Part shown: piece after piece, positions 1 through 7,029 of the stretch
How the letters are laid out: each line of letters opens with the position of its first letter
Numbering within the stretch: position 1 is the stretch's first letter
From: CAMCHP01 sp036835325
GTDB taxonomy: Bacteria; Bacteroidota; Bacteroidia; Flavobacteriales_D; Sanyastnellaceae
DNA length: 64,000 nucleotides
NCBI GenBank assembly: GCA_036835325.1
Contig: DAITMF010000001.1
Location: forward strand, 62,001-126,000
Direction: 5' to 3'
Notes under the pieces: model-generated
The model's database searches: none
What the model saw: the letters and a program-made list of their open reading frames with translations, nothing else
Told to the model about the DNA's origin: nothing
Program-made: the position numbers and the translations under genes

Positions 1-227
1 TGCACCTTGCTCATGTGGTAGCCGGGCTGCACGGCCGGGTAGCGTTCACGCAGCTCCACCGCCAGTTCAGGGTCGCACTTGAGGTTGATGCTCGTAAAGA
101 GATCAACGTCGGCAAGGGCAAACATCTTGCCCGCGACCTTAAAAACCAAGGTCACTTCGTCAAACGGGAAGGTTTCTTCGGTGGCGGGCAGCGAGAGGCA
201 GAAGTTGCGGAAGTGTTCGGTATTCAT
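1..227 (-). CDS. MmcQ/YjbR family DNA-binding protein, partial (3' end outside window)
   Basis: Only the first 75 codons are inside the window, read leftward from an ATG at 225-227. The translation begins MNTEHFRNFCLSLPATEETF and continues with FPFDEVTLVFKVAGKMFAL. This is the N-terminal pattern of the MmcQ/YjbR (CyaY-like fold) family, small proteins of about 115-120 residues whose role is poorly defined. The C-terminal third, including the usual Trp/Asp-rich end, is cut off. No TAnnTTTG promoter box is visible directly upstream, so it may be read through from the lipoprotein gene behind it, across the hairpin at 287-326. Confidence 0.8.
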   Translation of the reverse strand, partial: MNTEHFRNFCLSLPATEETFPFDEVTLVFKVAGKMFALADVDLFTSINLKCDPELAVELRERYPAVQPGYHMSKV

Positions 228-286
228 GAATAGGTAGCCTTATGTTCGACGGGTGTTGAAGATTCCGGAGTGTTATCGAAGCACAA

Positions 287-326
287 GGCCCATGTTCTTC
301 ACAGCAAGCTGCGCCGAACATGGGCC
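287..326 (-). terminator. Perfect 11-bp inverted repeat, terminator-like hairpin without a U-tract
   Basis: GGCCCATGTTC (287-297) and GAACATGGGCC (316-326) are exact inverted repeats around an 18-base loop. They lie just past the stop of the leftward lipoprotein gene. The sequence after the stem in that direction (TTGTGCTTCG) is not a U-run, so it may protect a 3' end or terminate weakly. Confidence 0.45.
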
Positions 327-346
327 ATTGGATGCAAATCAGAAGA

Positions 347-568
347 TTAGTTCGGCTGCTCTGCTGTTGGTTCGATCACCTCTGTAGCAGTGCTGTCGGC
401 AACAACTGGCTCTTCGGCGATTGGCTCTGCTGCAGGCTGTTCAGCCGGTTGTGCAGTTTCGGTTTCGGTAGCGGCCTCTTCAGTGGCTGCTCCGCCTCCA
501 CATGCAACTGCGAAGAAACTTAGGGTCAAACCTGCGATAAACAGGCGCGTGGCTTTGGTTGAAAACAT
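347..568 (-). CDS. Small Ala/Glu/Pro/Thr-rich lipoprotein
   Basis: The 73-residue product has a lipoprotein signal peptide: Lys/Arg near the N-terminus, a hydrophobic stretch, and a lipobox (AVAC) with the lipidated Cys at residue 23 followed by GGG. The mature part is about 50 residues of low complexity, rich in Ala, Glu, Thr and Pro and strongly acidic, with no recognisable domain. Such tails usually act as a flexible tether at the membrane surface. A canonical TACCTTTG promoter box at 591-598 lies 22 bases before the ATG and supports expression. No function can be assigned. Confidence 0.7.
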   Translation of the reverse strand: MFSTKATRLFIAGLTLSFFAVACGGGAATEEAATETETAQPAEQPAAEPIAEEPVVADSTATEVIEPTAEQPN

Positions 569-590
569 AACTTAACTGTGTTTTATACAC

Positions 591-598
591 CAAAGGTA
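591..598 (-). promoter_or_regulatory. -7 box TACCTTTG for the small lipoprotein
   Basis: Exact match to the Bacteroidota TAnnTTTG element on the minus strand, 22 bases before the start at 568. No clear TTTG -33 element at the expected 19-21 base spacing. Confidence 0.6.
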
Positions 599-677
599 GA
601 AGGAATCCAATTCCATTGAGCGCCTGTGTTAAATATTGTCAAATCGCCCGCTGCAATCTTCAGCCGAAGATTTGTGC

Positions 678-685
678 TATTTTCG
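678..685 (+). promoter_or_regulatory. -7 box TATTTTCG for the M1 peptidase; leaderless arrangement
   Basis: TAnnTTCG variant ending 6 bases before the ATG at 692. A transcript starting at the usual distance would begin at or next to the start codon. The box lies inside the in-frame extension from the GTG at 626, which argues for the ATG at 692. Confidence 0.5.
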
Positions 686-691
686 GCCCAC

Positions 692-3274
692 ATGAAATTT
701 CGCATTCTCCTAGTGATCGCTACAGGTGCGCTCCTGGCAGCATCCTGCGGTAGCCTCCGCCAAAATCAACCATCGAAAAGCGATGGCGTTGTTTGGGAGG
801 TGCTTGATGCCGTTGAAGTCACCCCCGAACCGACCATCCGGCGGCAGCCGAAACCCAAAGTCAACGACCTCATTCACACCCGGCTCGATCTTCGCTTTGA
901 CTGGAAAAACCGGCACCTGCTCGGAACAGCCACCCTCACCCTCAAACCGTGGCTCTACCCCTCTGACCGCGTGCAGCTTGATGCGCAGGGCATGGCGATT
1001 CACAGCATCACGATCGAGGGCGACACCACACGGTTGACCTATGATTACAACGGCAAAATCATTGACATTCGTCTGCCCAAAACCTATTCACGCATTGAGC
1101 AATACACCCTCGTGATCGACTACACCGCGCGGCCCGATGAACTCGAAGTCGAAGGCGGCCAAGCCATCACCGACGCGAAAGGGCTCTACTTCATTAACCC
1201 TGACAGCATCGAAGTGGGCAAACCCACGCAGGTGTGGACGCAAGGCCAGCCCGAGTCGAACTCGGTGTGGTTCCCGACCATCGACTCGCCCAACGAACGC
1301 ATGACTCAGGAGGTCTTCATTCGCGTGAGGAAGGATTTCCAAACCCTCTCCAACGGCACCCTCGTGTATTCGAATTACCACGACGACGGCACACGCACCG
1401 ATTACTGGAAGCAAGACCTCTCGCACCCACCCTACCTCGCCATGCTCGCCGCCGGCGATTTCCTTGTTGCGCAAGATAAGTTCACCCGAAGCGACGGCAG
1501 CACCATCCCGGTGACCTACTACCTCGAACGCGAATATGCCCCTTACGCCTGGAAAATCTTCGGCAACACACCCGAAATGATGCGCTTTTACAGCGATTTG
1601 CTCGGCGTTGAGTACCCGTGGGAGAAGTACGCGCAAATCGTGGTGCGCGACTACGTTTCAGGCGCCATGGAGAACACCACCGCAGTGATTCACGGTGAAT
1701 TCCTTAACCGCACCGACCGCGAATTGCTCGACGACAACGACGAAGACATCATCGCCCACGAACTGTTTCACCACTGGTTCGGCGATTTTGTCACCTGTGA
1801 AGACTGGTCAAACCTGCCCCTCAACGAGTCGTTTGCCACCTACGGTGAGTACCTCTGGGAAGAATACAAGTACGGCCGCGACGCCGCCGATTACCAAGGC
1901 TGGCAATCGGAACTCGGCTACTTGAACGAGGCCCGCATTGTGAAGTACCCGCTCATTCGCTACGACTGGGAAACGCCCGACGACATGTTCAACGCGCACT
2001 CGTACAACAAGGGCGGACGTATACTGCACTTTCTCAGGGAGGTTTTGGGCGATGAAGCGTTTTTCGGCGGACTGAACCGCTACCTCACCCAACATGCCTA
2101 CACCGATGTCGAAGCCGATGAGCTTCGCTTGGCGTTGGAAAGCTATTCCGGTCTCGACTTAAAGTGGTTTTTTGATCAGTGGTTTTTCTCGCCGGGTCAC
2201 CCTGTGATTGACCTCAGTTACTTTTACAACACTGCTGCCAACGAACAGCAAATCGTAGTTACGCAAAAGCACGATTTGAGCAAATCACCGGTGTACCGCT
2301 TACCGGTTGACATTGCCTTGCACTACCGTGACACCGTGGTTACGGTTTCTTACACCGTGACCGAATCGCAAGCGGTGATTCGCATTCCGTCGCCTGAAGC
2401 TCCGGTGTGGATAGGTTTTGACGCACGGCGCAGCCTTTTGGCAGTGCGCAACGACGAAAAGCCGCGCAGCTGGTGGCGCTACCAGTTGGCCAATGCCGGT
2501 TTGCCCTTCCGAGATCGAGCCGATGCCTTGGAGTTTATCGCTGACAGCGCCGTATTGGGCGATTACCCCGCGCTTGAAGCGGCCTTGGCCGACCCGTTTT
2601 GGTACATCCGCTTGCGGGCCATGCAAGTGATTGACCAGCTTGATAGTTTAAGTGATCGCGCGGCTGAGCGCATCGCTGCCATGGCGCGAAAAGAGCAGAA
2701 CACCGGCACCCGTGCCGAGGCCATTCGCATACTCAGCCGTTACAGCGACGTGGCCGGTAGCTTGAGCGAAGACGAATTGAAGCGCTTTTACACCACCGAA
2801 CGTTCGTACAATGTAAACGCAGCCGCCATTGAAGCCCTTTATGCCGTGCAACCTGATGAAGGCCTCAAGCTCGCACGCGAAGCCATGGAGCGCTCTGATC
2901 AAGAAGCCTTGATTGAAGCCGCCTCAACGGTGTTCATTTCATCGGGCGACCCCGAATTGCTTGGCGCCATGGGGGCACGCATCTTGAACAGCGCCGATGT
3001 GATGCGGTTTCGGCTCTTGCAAAACTACAACGCGTTTCTTGCCCGCTTGCCCGATGGCTTCCTCAGCAATGGCGTGAGTTTGCTCGAAACGCTTTTTGAA
3101 GAACCGATTCAAGAAGGCTGGATTCGCTACATGGCGTACAACCTGTTGGGCAACATCCGTATGCGCAGCGGTAAAGGCAGCGAAGTGCATTTGCGCACGA
3201 GCGCGCTTCTTGACCGCTTGATCCCACTTGAGGAGAATCCGCGATTGGTGCGTCAGCTCGAGGGGTACCGGTAG
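692..3274 (+). CDS. M1 family zinc metallopeptidase (aminopeptidase N-like) lipoprotein
   Basis: An exported zinc aminopeptidase of 860 residues that removes N-terminal residues from peptides. The start at 692 gives a lipoprotein signal (MKFRILLVIATGALLAASCG, Cys at about residue 19). The catalytic domain shows the substrate-binding motif GAMEN at about 324-328 and the zinc motif HELFH at 356-360 with its third ligand Glu at 379 (HEXXH-X18-E), all intact. The last ~280 residues are helical with HEAT/ARM-like repeats (FWYIRLRAMQVIDQL), the usual M1 tail. An in-frame GTG at 626 would add 22 residues but would bury the promoter box and put the signal peptide inside the protein, so I reject it. 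It probably works at the cell envelope in peptide scavenging. Confidence 0.93.
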   Translation: MKFRILLVIATGALLAASCGSLRQNQPSKSDGVVWEVLDAVEVTPEPTIRRQPKPKVNDLIHTRLDLRFDWKNRHLLGTATLTLKPWLYPSDRVQLDAQGMAIHSITIEGDTTRLTYDYNGKIIDIRLPKTYSRIEQYTLVIDYTARPDELEVEGGQAITDAKGLYFINPDSIEVGKPTQVWTQGQPESNSVWFPTIDSPNERMTQEVFIRVRKDFQTLSNGTLVYSNYHDDGTRTDYWKQDLSHPPYLAMLAAGDFLVAQDKFTRSDGSTIPVTYYLEREYAPYAWKIFGNTPEMMRFYSDLLGVEYPWEKYAQIVVRDYVSGAMENTTAVIHGEFLNRTDRELLDDNDEDIIAHELFHHWFGDFVTCEDWSNLPLNESFATYGEYLWEEYKYGRDAADYQGWQSELGYLNEARIVKYPLIRYDWETPDDMFNAHSYNKGGRILHFLREVLGDEAFFGGLNRYLTQHAYTDVEADELRLALESYSGLDLKWFFDQWFFSPGHPVIDLSYFYNTAANEQQIVVTQKHDLSKSPVYRLPVDIALHYRDTVVTVSYTVTESQAVIRIPSPEAPVWIGFDARRSLLAVRNDEKPRSWWRYQLANAGLPFRDRADALEFIADSAVLGDYPALEAALADPFWYIRLRAMQVIDQLDSLSDRAAERIAAMARKEQNTGTRAEAIRILSRYSDVAGSLSEDELKRFYTTERSYNVNAAAIEALYAVQPDEGLKLAREAMERSDQEALIEAASTVFISSGDPELLGAMGARILNSADVMRFRLLQNYNAFLARLPDGFLSNGVSLLETLFEEPIQEGWIRYMAYNLLGNIRMRSGKGSEVHLRTSALLDRLIPLEENPRLVRQLEGYR

Positions 3275-3283
3275 GTTTTTCTT

Positions 3284-3313
3284 TTTTTGGGGATGGATGA
3301 GCGGCCTCCATCC
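3284..3313 (+). repeat. Dispersed T-run/GGATGGATG motif copy with an inverted half-copy
   Basis: Seven Ts followed by GGGGATGGATGAGCGGCC, then TCCATCCTTCCAAAA, an imperfect inverted copy. GGATGGATGAGCGGCC (3291-3306) is identical to 41883-41898. It lies between the M1 peptidase and the toxin-antitoxin genes. The T-run is upstream of the stem, so it is not a rightward Rho-independent terminator. Confidence 0.6.
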
Positions 3314-3406
3314 TTCCAAAATGTCCATCCGAAAAATGTGCGGTTTCACATTTTCTCGTACGACTTTTTGTGAGTGGACACATTTTTCTTTGGGAGCCCT
3401 CAAAAA

Positions 3407-3424
3407 AACAGCATTTCTGCTGTT
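3407..3424 (-). terminator. Leftward Rho-independent terminator-like hairpin upstream of the TA operon
   Basis: AACAGCA (3407-3413), a 4-base loop and TGCTGTT (3418-3424) form a perfect 7-bp stem. On the minus strand the stem is extended by a run of seven Ts (complement of the A-run at 3402-3408), the layout of an intrinsic terminator facing left. No leftward gene ends here, so it may block antisense transcription coming out of the TA locus or be a relic. A second hairpin (AAAATGTG 3333-3340 / CACATTTT 3347-3354) lies just before it. Confidence 0.45.
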
Positions 3425-3453
3425 CATTAAAAACACTTTTGTTGTATATTTAA

Positions 3454-3467
3454 GCAACAACTGTTGC
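3454..3467. promoter_or_regulatory. Palindromic operator candidate GCAACAACTGTTGC for the Xre-RES operon
   Basis: A perfect 6+2+6 palindrome ending one base before the antitoxin ATG at 3469. An AT-rich box (TATATTTA, 3445-3452) lies just upstream. Antitoxins of this class usually repress their own operon by binding such a palindrome over the promoter. The placement is seen in the sequence; the repressor role is inferred. Confidence 0.5.
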
Positions 3468-3468
3468 C

Positions 3469-3939
3469 ATGGCGCCTCAACTACCCAAAAAAACACTGTC
3501 ATACGCCCTTGCCGACGAGCCTAAGAGCTACGTCCTCGAGTCCGGTGCCGTCGCCTACCAGTGGTCAAATCCAATCGAACGCATCGATGTCATCCGCAAT
3601 CGCGTCAACATTTTGGTCATCGAAACCATGAGCGAGCTGCTCAGCGTCCCGGTGAAAGAGGTCTTGGCGTTGATCGGCATGCCCCAAACATCGTACAACA
3701 AACGTAAGAAAGAGAATGCGCTGCTTGACGTGCGCGACTCTGAGTGGGTGATTGTGCTCAATGAACTGATTGCCTTTGGCGCAGATACCTTTGGCGATGA
3801 GGGTGCCTTTTTGCGTTGGTTGCACAAGCCCAATGCATCACTTGGAATGCGTGTTCCATTTACCCTGCTGGATACGCATACCGGCATACACGAAGTGCAC
3901 GGTGCATTGGAGCGTATTGCATACGGCAATTTGAGCTGA
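3469..3939 (+). CDS. Xre/MbcA/ParS-type antitoxin with DUF2384 toxin-binding domain
   Basis: A 156-residue antitoxin. The first ~100 residues are basic and helical with a degenerate helix-turn-helix (about 58-85, VLALIGMPQTSYNKRK). The C-terminal part carries the DUF2384 toxin-binding pattern: FGADTFGDEGAFLRWLHKPN, then a Pro-containing segment and a final G-x-H-E-V-x-G-A-L-x-R-I-x-Y-G. It would neutralise the RES toxin encoded two bases downstream and repress the operon through the palindrome next to its start codon. The two coding regions are separated by a single base, a tightly coupled order with the antitoxin first, as is usual for this module. Confidence 0.88.
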   Translation: MAPQLPKKTLSYALADEPKSYVLESGAVAYQWSNPIERIDVIRNRVNILVIETMSELLSVPVKEVLALIGMPQTSYNKRKKENALLDVRDSEWVIVLNELIAFGADTFGDEGAFLRWLHKPNASLGMRVPFTLLDTHTGIHEVHGALERIAYGNLS

Positions 3940-3940
3940 C

Positions 3941-4408
3941 ATGATGGTGTTTCGCATTGAACGTCAACGCCACCTCGACGCCGTGCTTTCCGGCCAAGGA
4001 GCCGCGCTCTCATCATCGAACCGCTGGAACAGCAAAGGCACGGCGATGGTGTACACCGCCGAAAGCCGGGCATTGGCTCTGCTGGAACTGGCCGTCCACC
4101 TCGATATCCATGAAGACCTACCAAACGACCGTGTTATGGTGACCATTGAGATTCCCGACGATTGCACCATTGCGACCATCGACATCCAAACGCTGCCTCC
4201 AGAATGGGATACCAAGCCTCCGGGAGCGGCTTCGCAACGCATCGGCGACCGTTTCATTGCACTGGCCGAGCACCCTATTTTGCGTGTTCCAAGCAGCATT
4301 GTGCCGCTTGAACACAACTACCTCATCCATCCAAACCACCCACAATCGAAAACCATCCGAGTGGTCGATGTGTCGCCCTTGCACATTAACAGCCGCCTGC
4401 GCGGTTAA
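3941..4408 (+). CDS. RES domain toxin (NAD+-degrading type II toxin)
   Basis: A 155-residue RES-family protein. Characterised family members deplete cellular NAD+ by phosphorolysis or hydrolysis and arrest growth. The sequence shows the N-terminal Arg (FRIER), the core motif SSSNRWNSKG with the following MVYTAES block, and the Glu-containing helix ALALLELAVHL. The Arg, Tyr and Glu expected in the active site are therefore present, so the toxin looks intact. Two ATG codons (3941 and 3944) are possible starts, one base after the antitoxin stop, and translational coupling is likely. The C-terminal stretch contains a reverse copy of the GGATGGATG motif (4324-4332). Confidence 0.88.
   Translation: MMVFRIERQRHLDAVLSGQGAALSSSNRWNSKGTAMVYTAESRALALLELAVHLDIHEDLPNDRVMVTIEIPDDCTIATIDIQTLPPEWDTKPPGAASQRIGDRFIALAEHPILRVPSSIVPLEHNYLIHPNHPQSKTIRVVDVSPLHINSRLRG
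4324..4332 (-). repeat. GGATGGATG motif copy inside the RES toxin gene
   Basis: CATCCATCC on the plus strand; read on minus it is GGTTTGGATGGATGAGG, with the T-run reduced to three Ts. Confidence 0.5.
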
Positions 4409-4414
4409 TCGCAA

Positions 4415-4422
4415 TACCTTTG
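4415..4422 (+). promoter_or_regulatory. -7 box TACCTTTG for hemW; leaderless arrangement
   Basis: Exact TAnnTTTG match ending 4 bases before the hemW ATG at 4427, which predicts a transcript with almost no 5' leader. It lies in the 18-base gap after the RES gene, so hemW is probably transcribed independently of the TA pair. Confidence 0.6.
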
Positions 4423-4426
4423 CAGC

Positions 4427-5554
4427 ATGCCGCGTCTCTACATCCACATCCCGTACTGCAAGCAGGCGTGCCATTACTGCGACTTTCACTTTTCAACGAC
4501 GATGGATACCCGCGCACGGCTGGTGCCTGCGCTCGTTGATGAGTTGCGCTTGCGCGCGGATGAGTGCACCGGTAGTGTTGATAGCATTTACTTTGGCGGC
4601 GGCACGCCCAGTTTGCTCTCAGCCCAAGAGTTGGAGCTTCTTTTTTTGGGGATGGATGAGCTGCTGACGCGGCACCCCGAAGCTGAGGTGACCCTTGAAG
4701 CGAATCCTGACGACCTGAGCGCAGAGAAACTCGCCTTGTGGAAGTCTGTCGGTGTGAACCGCCTCTCAATTGGCATTCAATCGTTCCATGAGGATGACCT
4801 GCGGTGGATGAACCGCGCCCACACGGCCGATGAAGCCTTGCGCGCGGTTGACCGCGCACGCACAGCTGGATTTGTACGGCTCACTTTGGACCTCATCTAC
4901 GGATTGCCCCATTGGACGAATAACCGCTGGGAGGCCAACCTGCGAGAGCTCTTCGCCCTGGCGCCCGATCACTTCTCGGCGTACATCCTTACCGTAGAGC
5001 CCAAAACCGCTTTGGGTAAAAGGGTAGCTCAGGGCAAGCAGCCCGTGGCCGACGATACCCAGATTGAACGCGAGTATGCCTTGCTGTGCGCCATGGCCGC
5101 AGATGCGGGTTACCGGCATTACGAAGTCTCCAACTTCGCCCAGCCGGGCAAGCGCGCCGCGCACAACAGCGCTTACTGGGAGGGCGAGACCTACGTGGGC
5201 ATCGGACCCGGCGCCCACTCGTTCGACGGCCAGCATCGCCGGTGGAACATCGCCTCGAATACCGCCTACCTGCGCCACATGTCTGCCGGCACCCCATTCT
5301 GGGAAGGCGAAACACTCACTCCAACCGATCGCCACAACGAACGTTTGCTCACCGGCTTGCGCACTGCGCGCGGCATCTCGCTTGATGACTTCACCGAATG
5401 TGGTTCACCGGCTGATCACCCGGCAACCTCTGCCACTTGGCAGCGCTTGGTCGATTCCGGCGATCTGGTCAAAACCCCCGATGGCCGCTACCGCATCCCC
5501 GAAGACCGTTGGTTGATGGCCGATGGGGTTGCCGGGGAGTTGTTTGTGGTGTAG
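4427..5554 (+). CDS. hemW: Radical SAM family heme chaperone HemW
   Basis: A 375-residue radical SAM protein. HemW binds heme and is thought to deliver it to respiratory enzymes; it is related to the oxygen-independent coproporphyrinogen oxidase HemN but is not expected to have that activity. The N-terminus shows IHIPYCKQACHYCDFHFS, the CxxxCxxC [4Fe-4S]/SAM motif preceded by the HIPYC typical of HemW, followed by YFGGGTPS, EANPDDL, LSIGIQSF and DLIYGLPH in order. Length is normal for the family. The codons around residues 72-78 contain a full copy of the dispersed T-run/GGATGGATG motif, encoding LLFLGMDEL. Neighbours (a TA module upstream, a decayed ATPase gene downstream) are functionally unrelated. 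Confidence 0.93.
   Translation: MPRLYIHIPYCKQACHYCDFHFSTTMDTRARLVPALVDELRLRADECTGSVDSIYFGGGTPSLLSAQELELLFLGMDELLTRHPEAEVTLEANPDDLSAEKLALWKSVGVNRLSIGIQSFHEDDLRWMNRAHTADEALRAVDRARTAGFVRLTLDLIYGLPHWTNNRWEANLRELFALAPDHFSAYILTVEPKTALGKRVAQGKQPVADDTQIEREYALLCAMAADAGYRHYEVSNFAQPGKRAAHNSAYWEGETYVGIGPGAHSFDGQHRRWNIASNTAYLRHMSAGTPFWEGETLTPTDRHNERLLTGLRTARGISLDDFTECGSPADHPATSATWQRLVDSGDLVKTPDGRYRIPEDRWLMADGVAGELFVV
4641..4660 (+). repeat. T-run/GGATGGATG motif copy inside hemW
   Basis: Seven Ts followed by GGGGATGGATGAG, identical over 20 bases to the intergenic copy at 3284-3303, here read as protein sequence. Confidence 0.6.
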
Positions 5555-5679
5555 AACGGATTCCAATCCGCATCGCTGACCTCAAAGACGAAATTCAGTT
5601 TTTGAGGGGGGTGTTAAAGGTGTGAGCGCGCCCAATACAATGACCTTCCATCACGTCGCCAGTTGTTCAGCGCGTCACC

Positions 5680-5722
5680 TAACCGTGTAAATCAAAAACT
5701 ATTTTTTATATCTACACGGTTA
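5680..5722. promoter_or_regulatory. Perfect 10-bp inverted repeat upstream of the decayed ATPase gene
   Basis: TAACCGTGTA (5680-5689) and TACACGGTTA (5713-5722) are exact inverted repeats around a 23-base AT-rich centre (about 90% A+T). It ends just before the DUF4143 remnant at 5725, so it is probably that gene's old promoter/operator region. The span 5555-5679 before it holds only two short hairpins (CGGATTCCAATCCG at 5557-5570; CCTCAAA 5580-5586 / TTTGAGG 5601-5607) and no gene. Confidence 0.4.
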
Positions 5723-5724
5723 TT

Positions 5725-5951
5725 TTGGCTTTGCCACCTCGAATTGTCACCCCGAAACTGACAGAATTGCTCGGCGAATTCCCCGCTGTAGCCGTGATTG
5801 GCCCGGGAGCTTAGCGATGCGCGATCTCAACCTTGACCGTTGGTTTGTGATTATTCCCGGCCAAGAGAACTATCCGCTGCGAGAAGGTGTCGACGTCACA
5901 GGGGTGGTGAGCTTCATCGAGCATGGCATTGCATGGCAACTGGGAGTATAA
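5725..5951 (+). pseudogene. Internally deleted remnant of an AAA ATPase/DUF4143 gene
   Basis: The first part (5725-5814) reads PPRIVTPKLTELLGEFPAVA followed by VIGPG and a stop. It matches the N-terminus of DUF4143 ATPases up to the start of their GPRQVGKTT Walker A motif. After a frame change, 5826-5951 reads LNLDRWFVIIPGQENYPL followed by about 20 more residues to a stop, matching the family's C-terminal end. Roughly 300 central codons, including the whole ATPase core, are missing and the two ends are in different frames, so no functional protein can be made. Family members are about 380-400 residues. This is the only trace of a lost accessory gene in the window. Confidence 0.65.
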
Positions 5952-6008
5952 AACCTCCAGCAGGTCATCGCCACCTGCGAGGCCCGCATCGGTAGCCAAT
6001 TGCTTTGC

Positions 6009-6908
6009 TCACTTGGCGCTGTTCGCCAAATCGACCGCCCGACGCTTTCTCCGCTTCAACACCGCATCGGCAAACAAGGCCAAAAGAATCAACAGCGCAC
6101 CCCAGTAGAACCCGGGCGACATCTTTTCCTCATCCCCAAAAATCAACAGGGCAAGAATGATGCTGTACACCGGCTCAAGGTTAATGGCCAAGGCCACCGT
6201 GAACGGCGTAAGCTCTTTCATCACATCCACCGATACCACATACGCAAAGGCTGTAGCAACGGTGGCCAGCAATGCAATCCACAGCCAATCGTTTGCCGAC
6301 AAAACAACCACGTCGGCGCTCCATCCTCCCGTTACCGCCAGGTACACCGCCACCAACACAGCGGCAGCGGAAAGCTCATAAAAACTGATGTTAAGGGCAT
6401 CGTAGGTTTTGATTTGGATGGAGTTCAAGGTGCTGAACAACCCTGCCAAAAAAGCCGAGATCAATGACAACACAATGCCGTTGATGTACCGCGTTTCAAC
6501 CGACAAGATGATGGAAACCCCTACGATGACCAGCAGGCCCAGCACACTCTCCCGCCAATCGTATTTCTTTTTCGTCACCAACGGCGCCGTAACCGAAACA
6601 AACAGCGCCGAAGTCGCCAAGGTCGCCAACGCCACCGAAACGTTCGAGACCTTGATGGCTGCAAAAAAGGTAATCCAGTGTGCTGCCGCAATGCCGCCAA
6701 TGCCCGCCCAGCGCAGCATCACTGAAAGCGGATACCTCCGCAAGCGCGACCTGGCCGCCATGTAGGCTCCCAGCACCGCCGAGGCGATGGCACAACGCCA
6801 AAACACCAGCGGTTCAGCACCAATGCTGATTAACTTCCCCAAAATCCCGGTGAAGCCGAAAATCAACACAATCAGGTGCAGTAAAATCAGGTTTCGGTAT
6901 CTCCCCAC
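6009..6908 (-). CDS. EamA/DMT-family transporter
   Basis: A 299-residue inner-membrane protein with about ten hydrophobic segments arranged as two EamA (DUF6) halves. The first begins NLILLHLIVLIFGFTGILGK and the second begins after the MNGIV-type loop near residue 145. Drug/metabolite transporters of this type export small metabolites or amino acids; the substrate cannot be read from sequence. The C-terminus is basic (KRRKRRAVD), as expected for a cytoplasmic tail. The start is a GTG at 6906-6908: an in-frame stop lies just upstream, and a TACCTTTG box at 6928-6935 gives a 19-base leader. Confidence 0.88.
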   Translation of the reverse strand: MGRYRNLILLHLIVLIFGFTGILGKLISIGAEPLVFWRCAIASAVLGAYMAARSRLRRYPLSVMLRWAGIGGIAAAHWITFFAAIKVSNVSVALATLATSALFVSVTAPLVTKKKYDWRESVLGLLVIVGVSIILSVETRYINGIVLSLISAFLAGLFSTLNSIQIKTYDALNISFYELSAAAVLVAVYLAVTGGWSADVVVLSANDWLWIALLATVATAFAYVVSVDVMKELTPFTVALAINLEPVYSIILALLIFGDEEKMSPGFYWGALLILLALFADAVLKRRKRRAVDLANSAK

Positions 6909-6927
6909 CTCCGTTCAATGGTTTCGC

Positions 6928-6935
6928 CAAAGGTA
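6928..6935 (-). promoter_or_regulatory. -7 box TACCTTTG for the EamA transporter
   Basis: Exact TAnnTTTG match on the minus strand, 19 bases before the GTG start at 6908. Confidence 0.6.
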
Positions 6936-7029
6936 AACTGAAATGCTTCTCACCGACCATCCGCCGCAGGCGTAAAAAAAAGGACCACAACGGTAAAATA
7001 CCCAGCCTTTCTTACGGTCGCCGTAGAGA

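Noticed and set aside
602..614. GGAATCCAATTCC resembling CGGATTCCAATCCG at 5557-5570, as a dispersed palindrome
   Set aside because: Only two imperfectly matching copies seen, too few to separate from chance.
1088..1636. Leftward 182-codon open frame inside the M1 peptidase gene
   Set aside because: Shadow of the GC-rich coding strand; the rightward protein has all its catalytic motifs.
5811..5999. Leftward 62-codon open frame across the DUF4143 remnant
   Set aside because: It is antisense to the recognisable C-terminal part of the ATPase remnant, has no promoter box and no family match.
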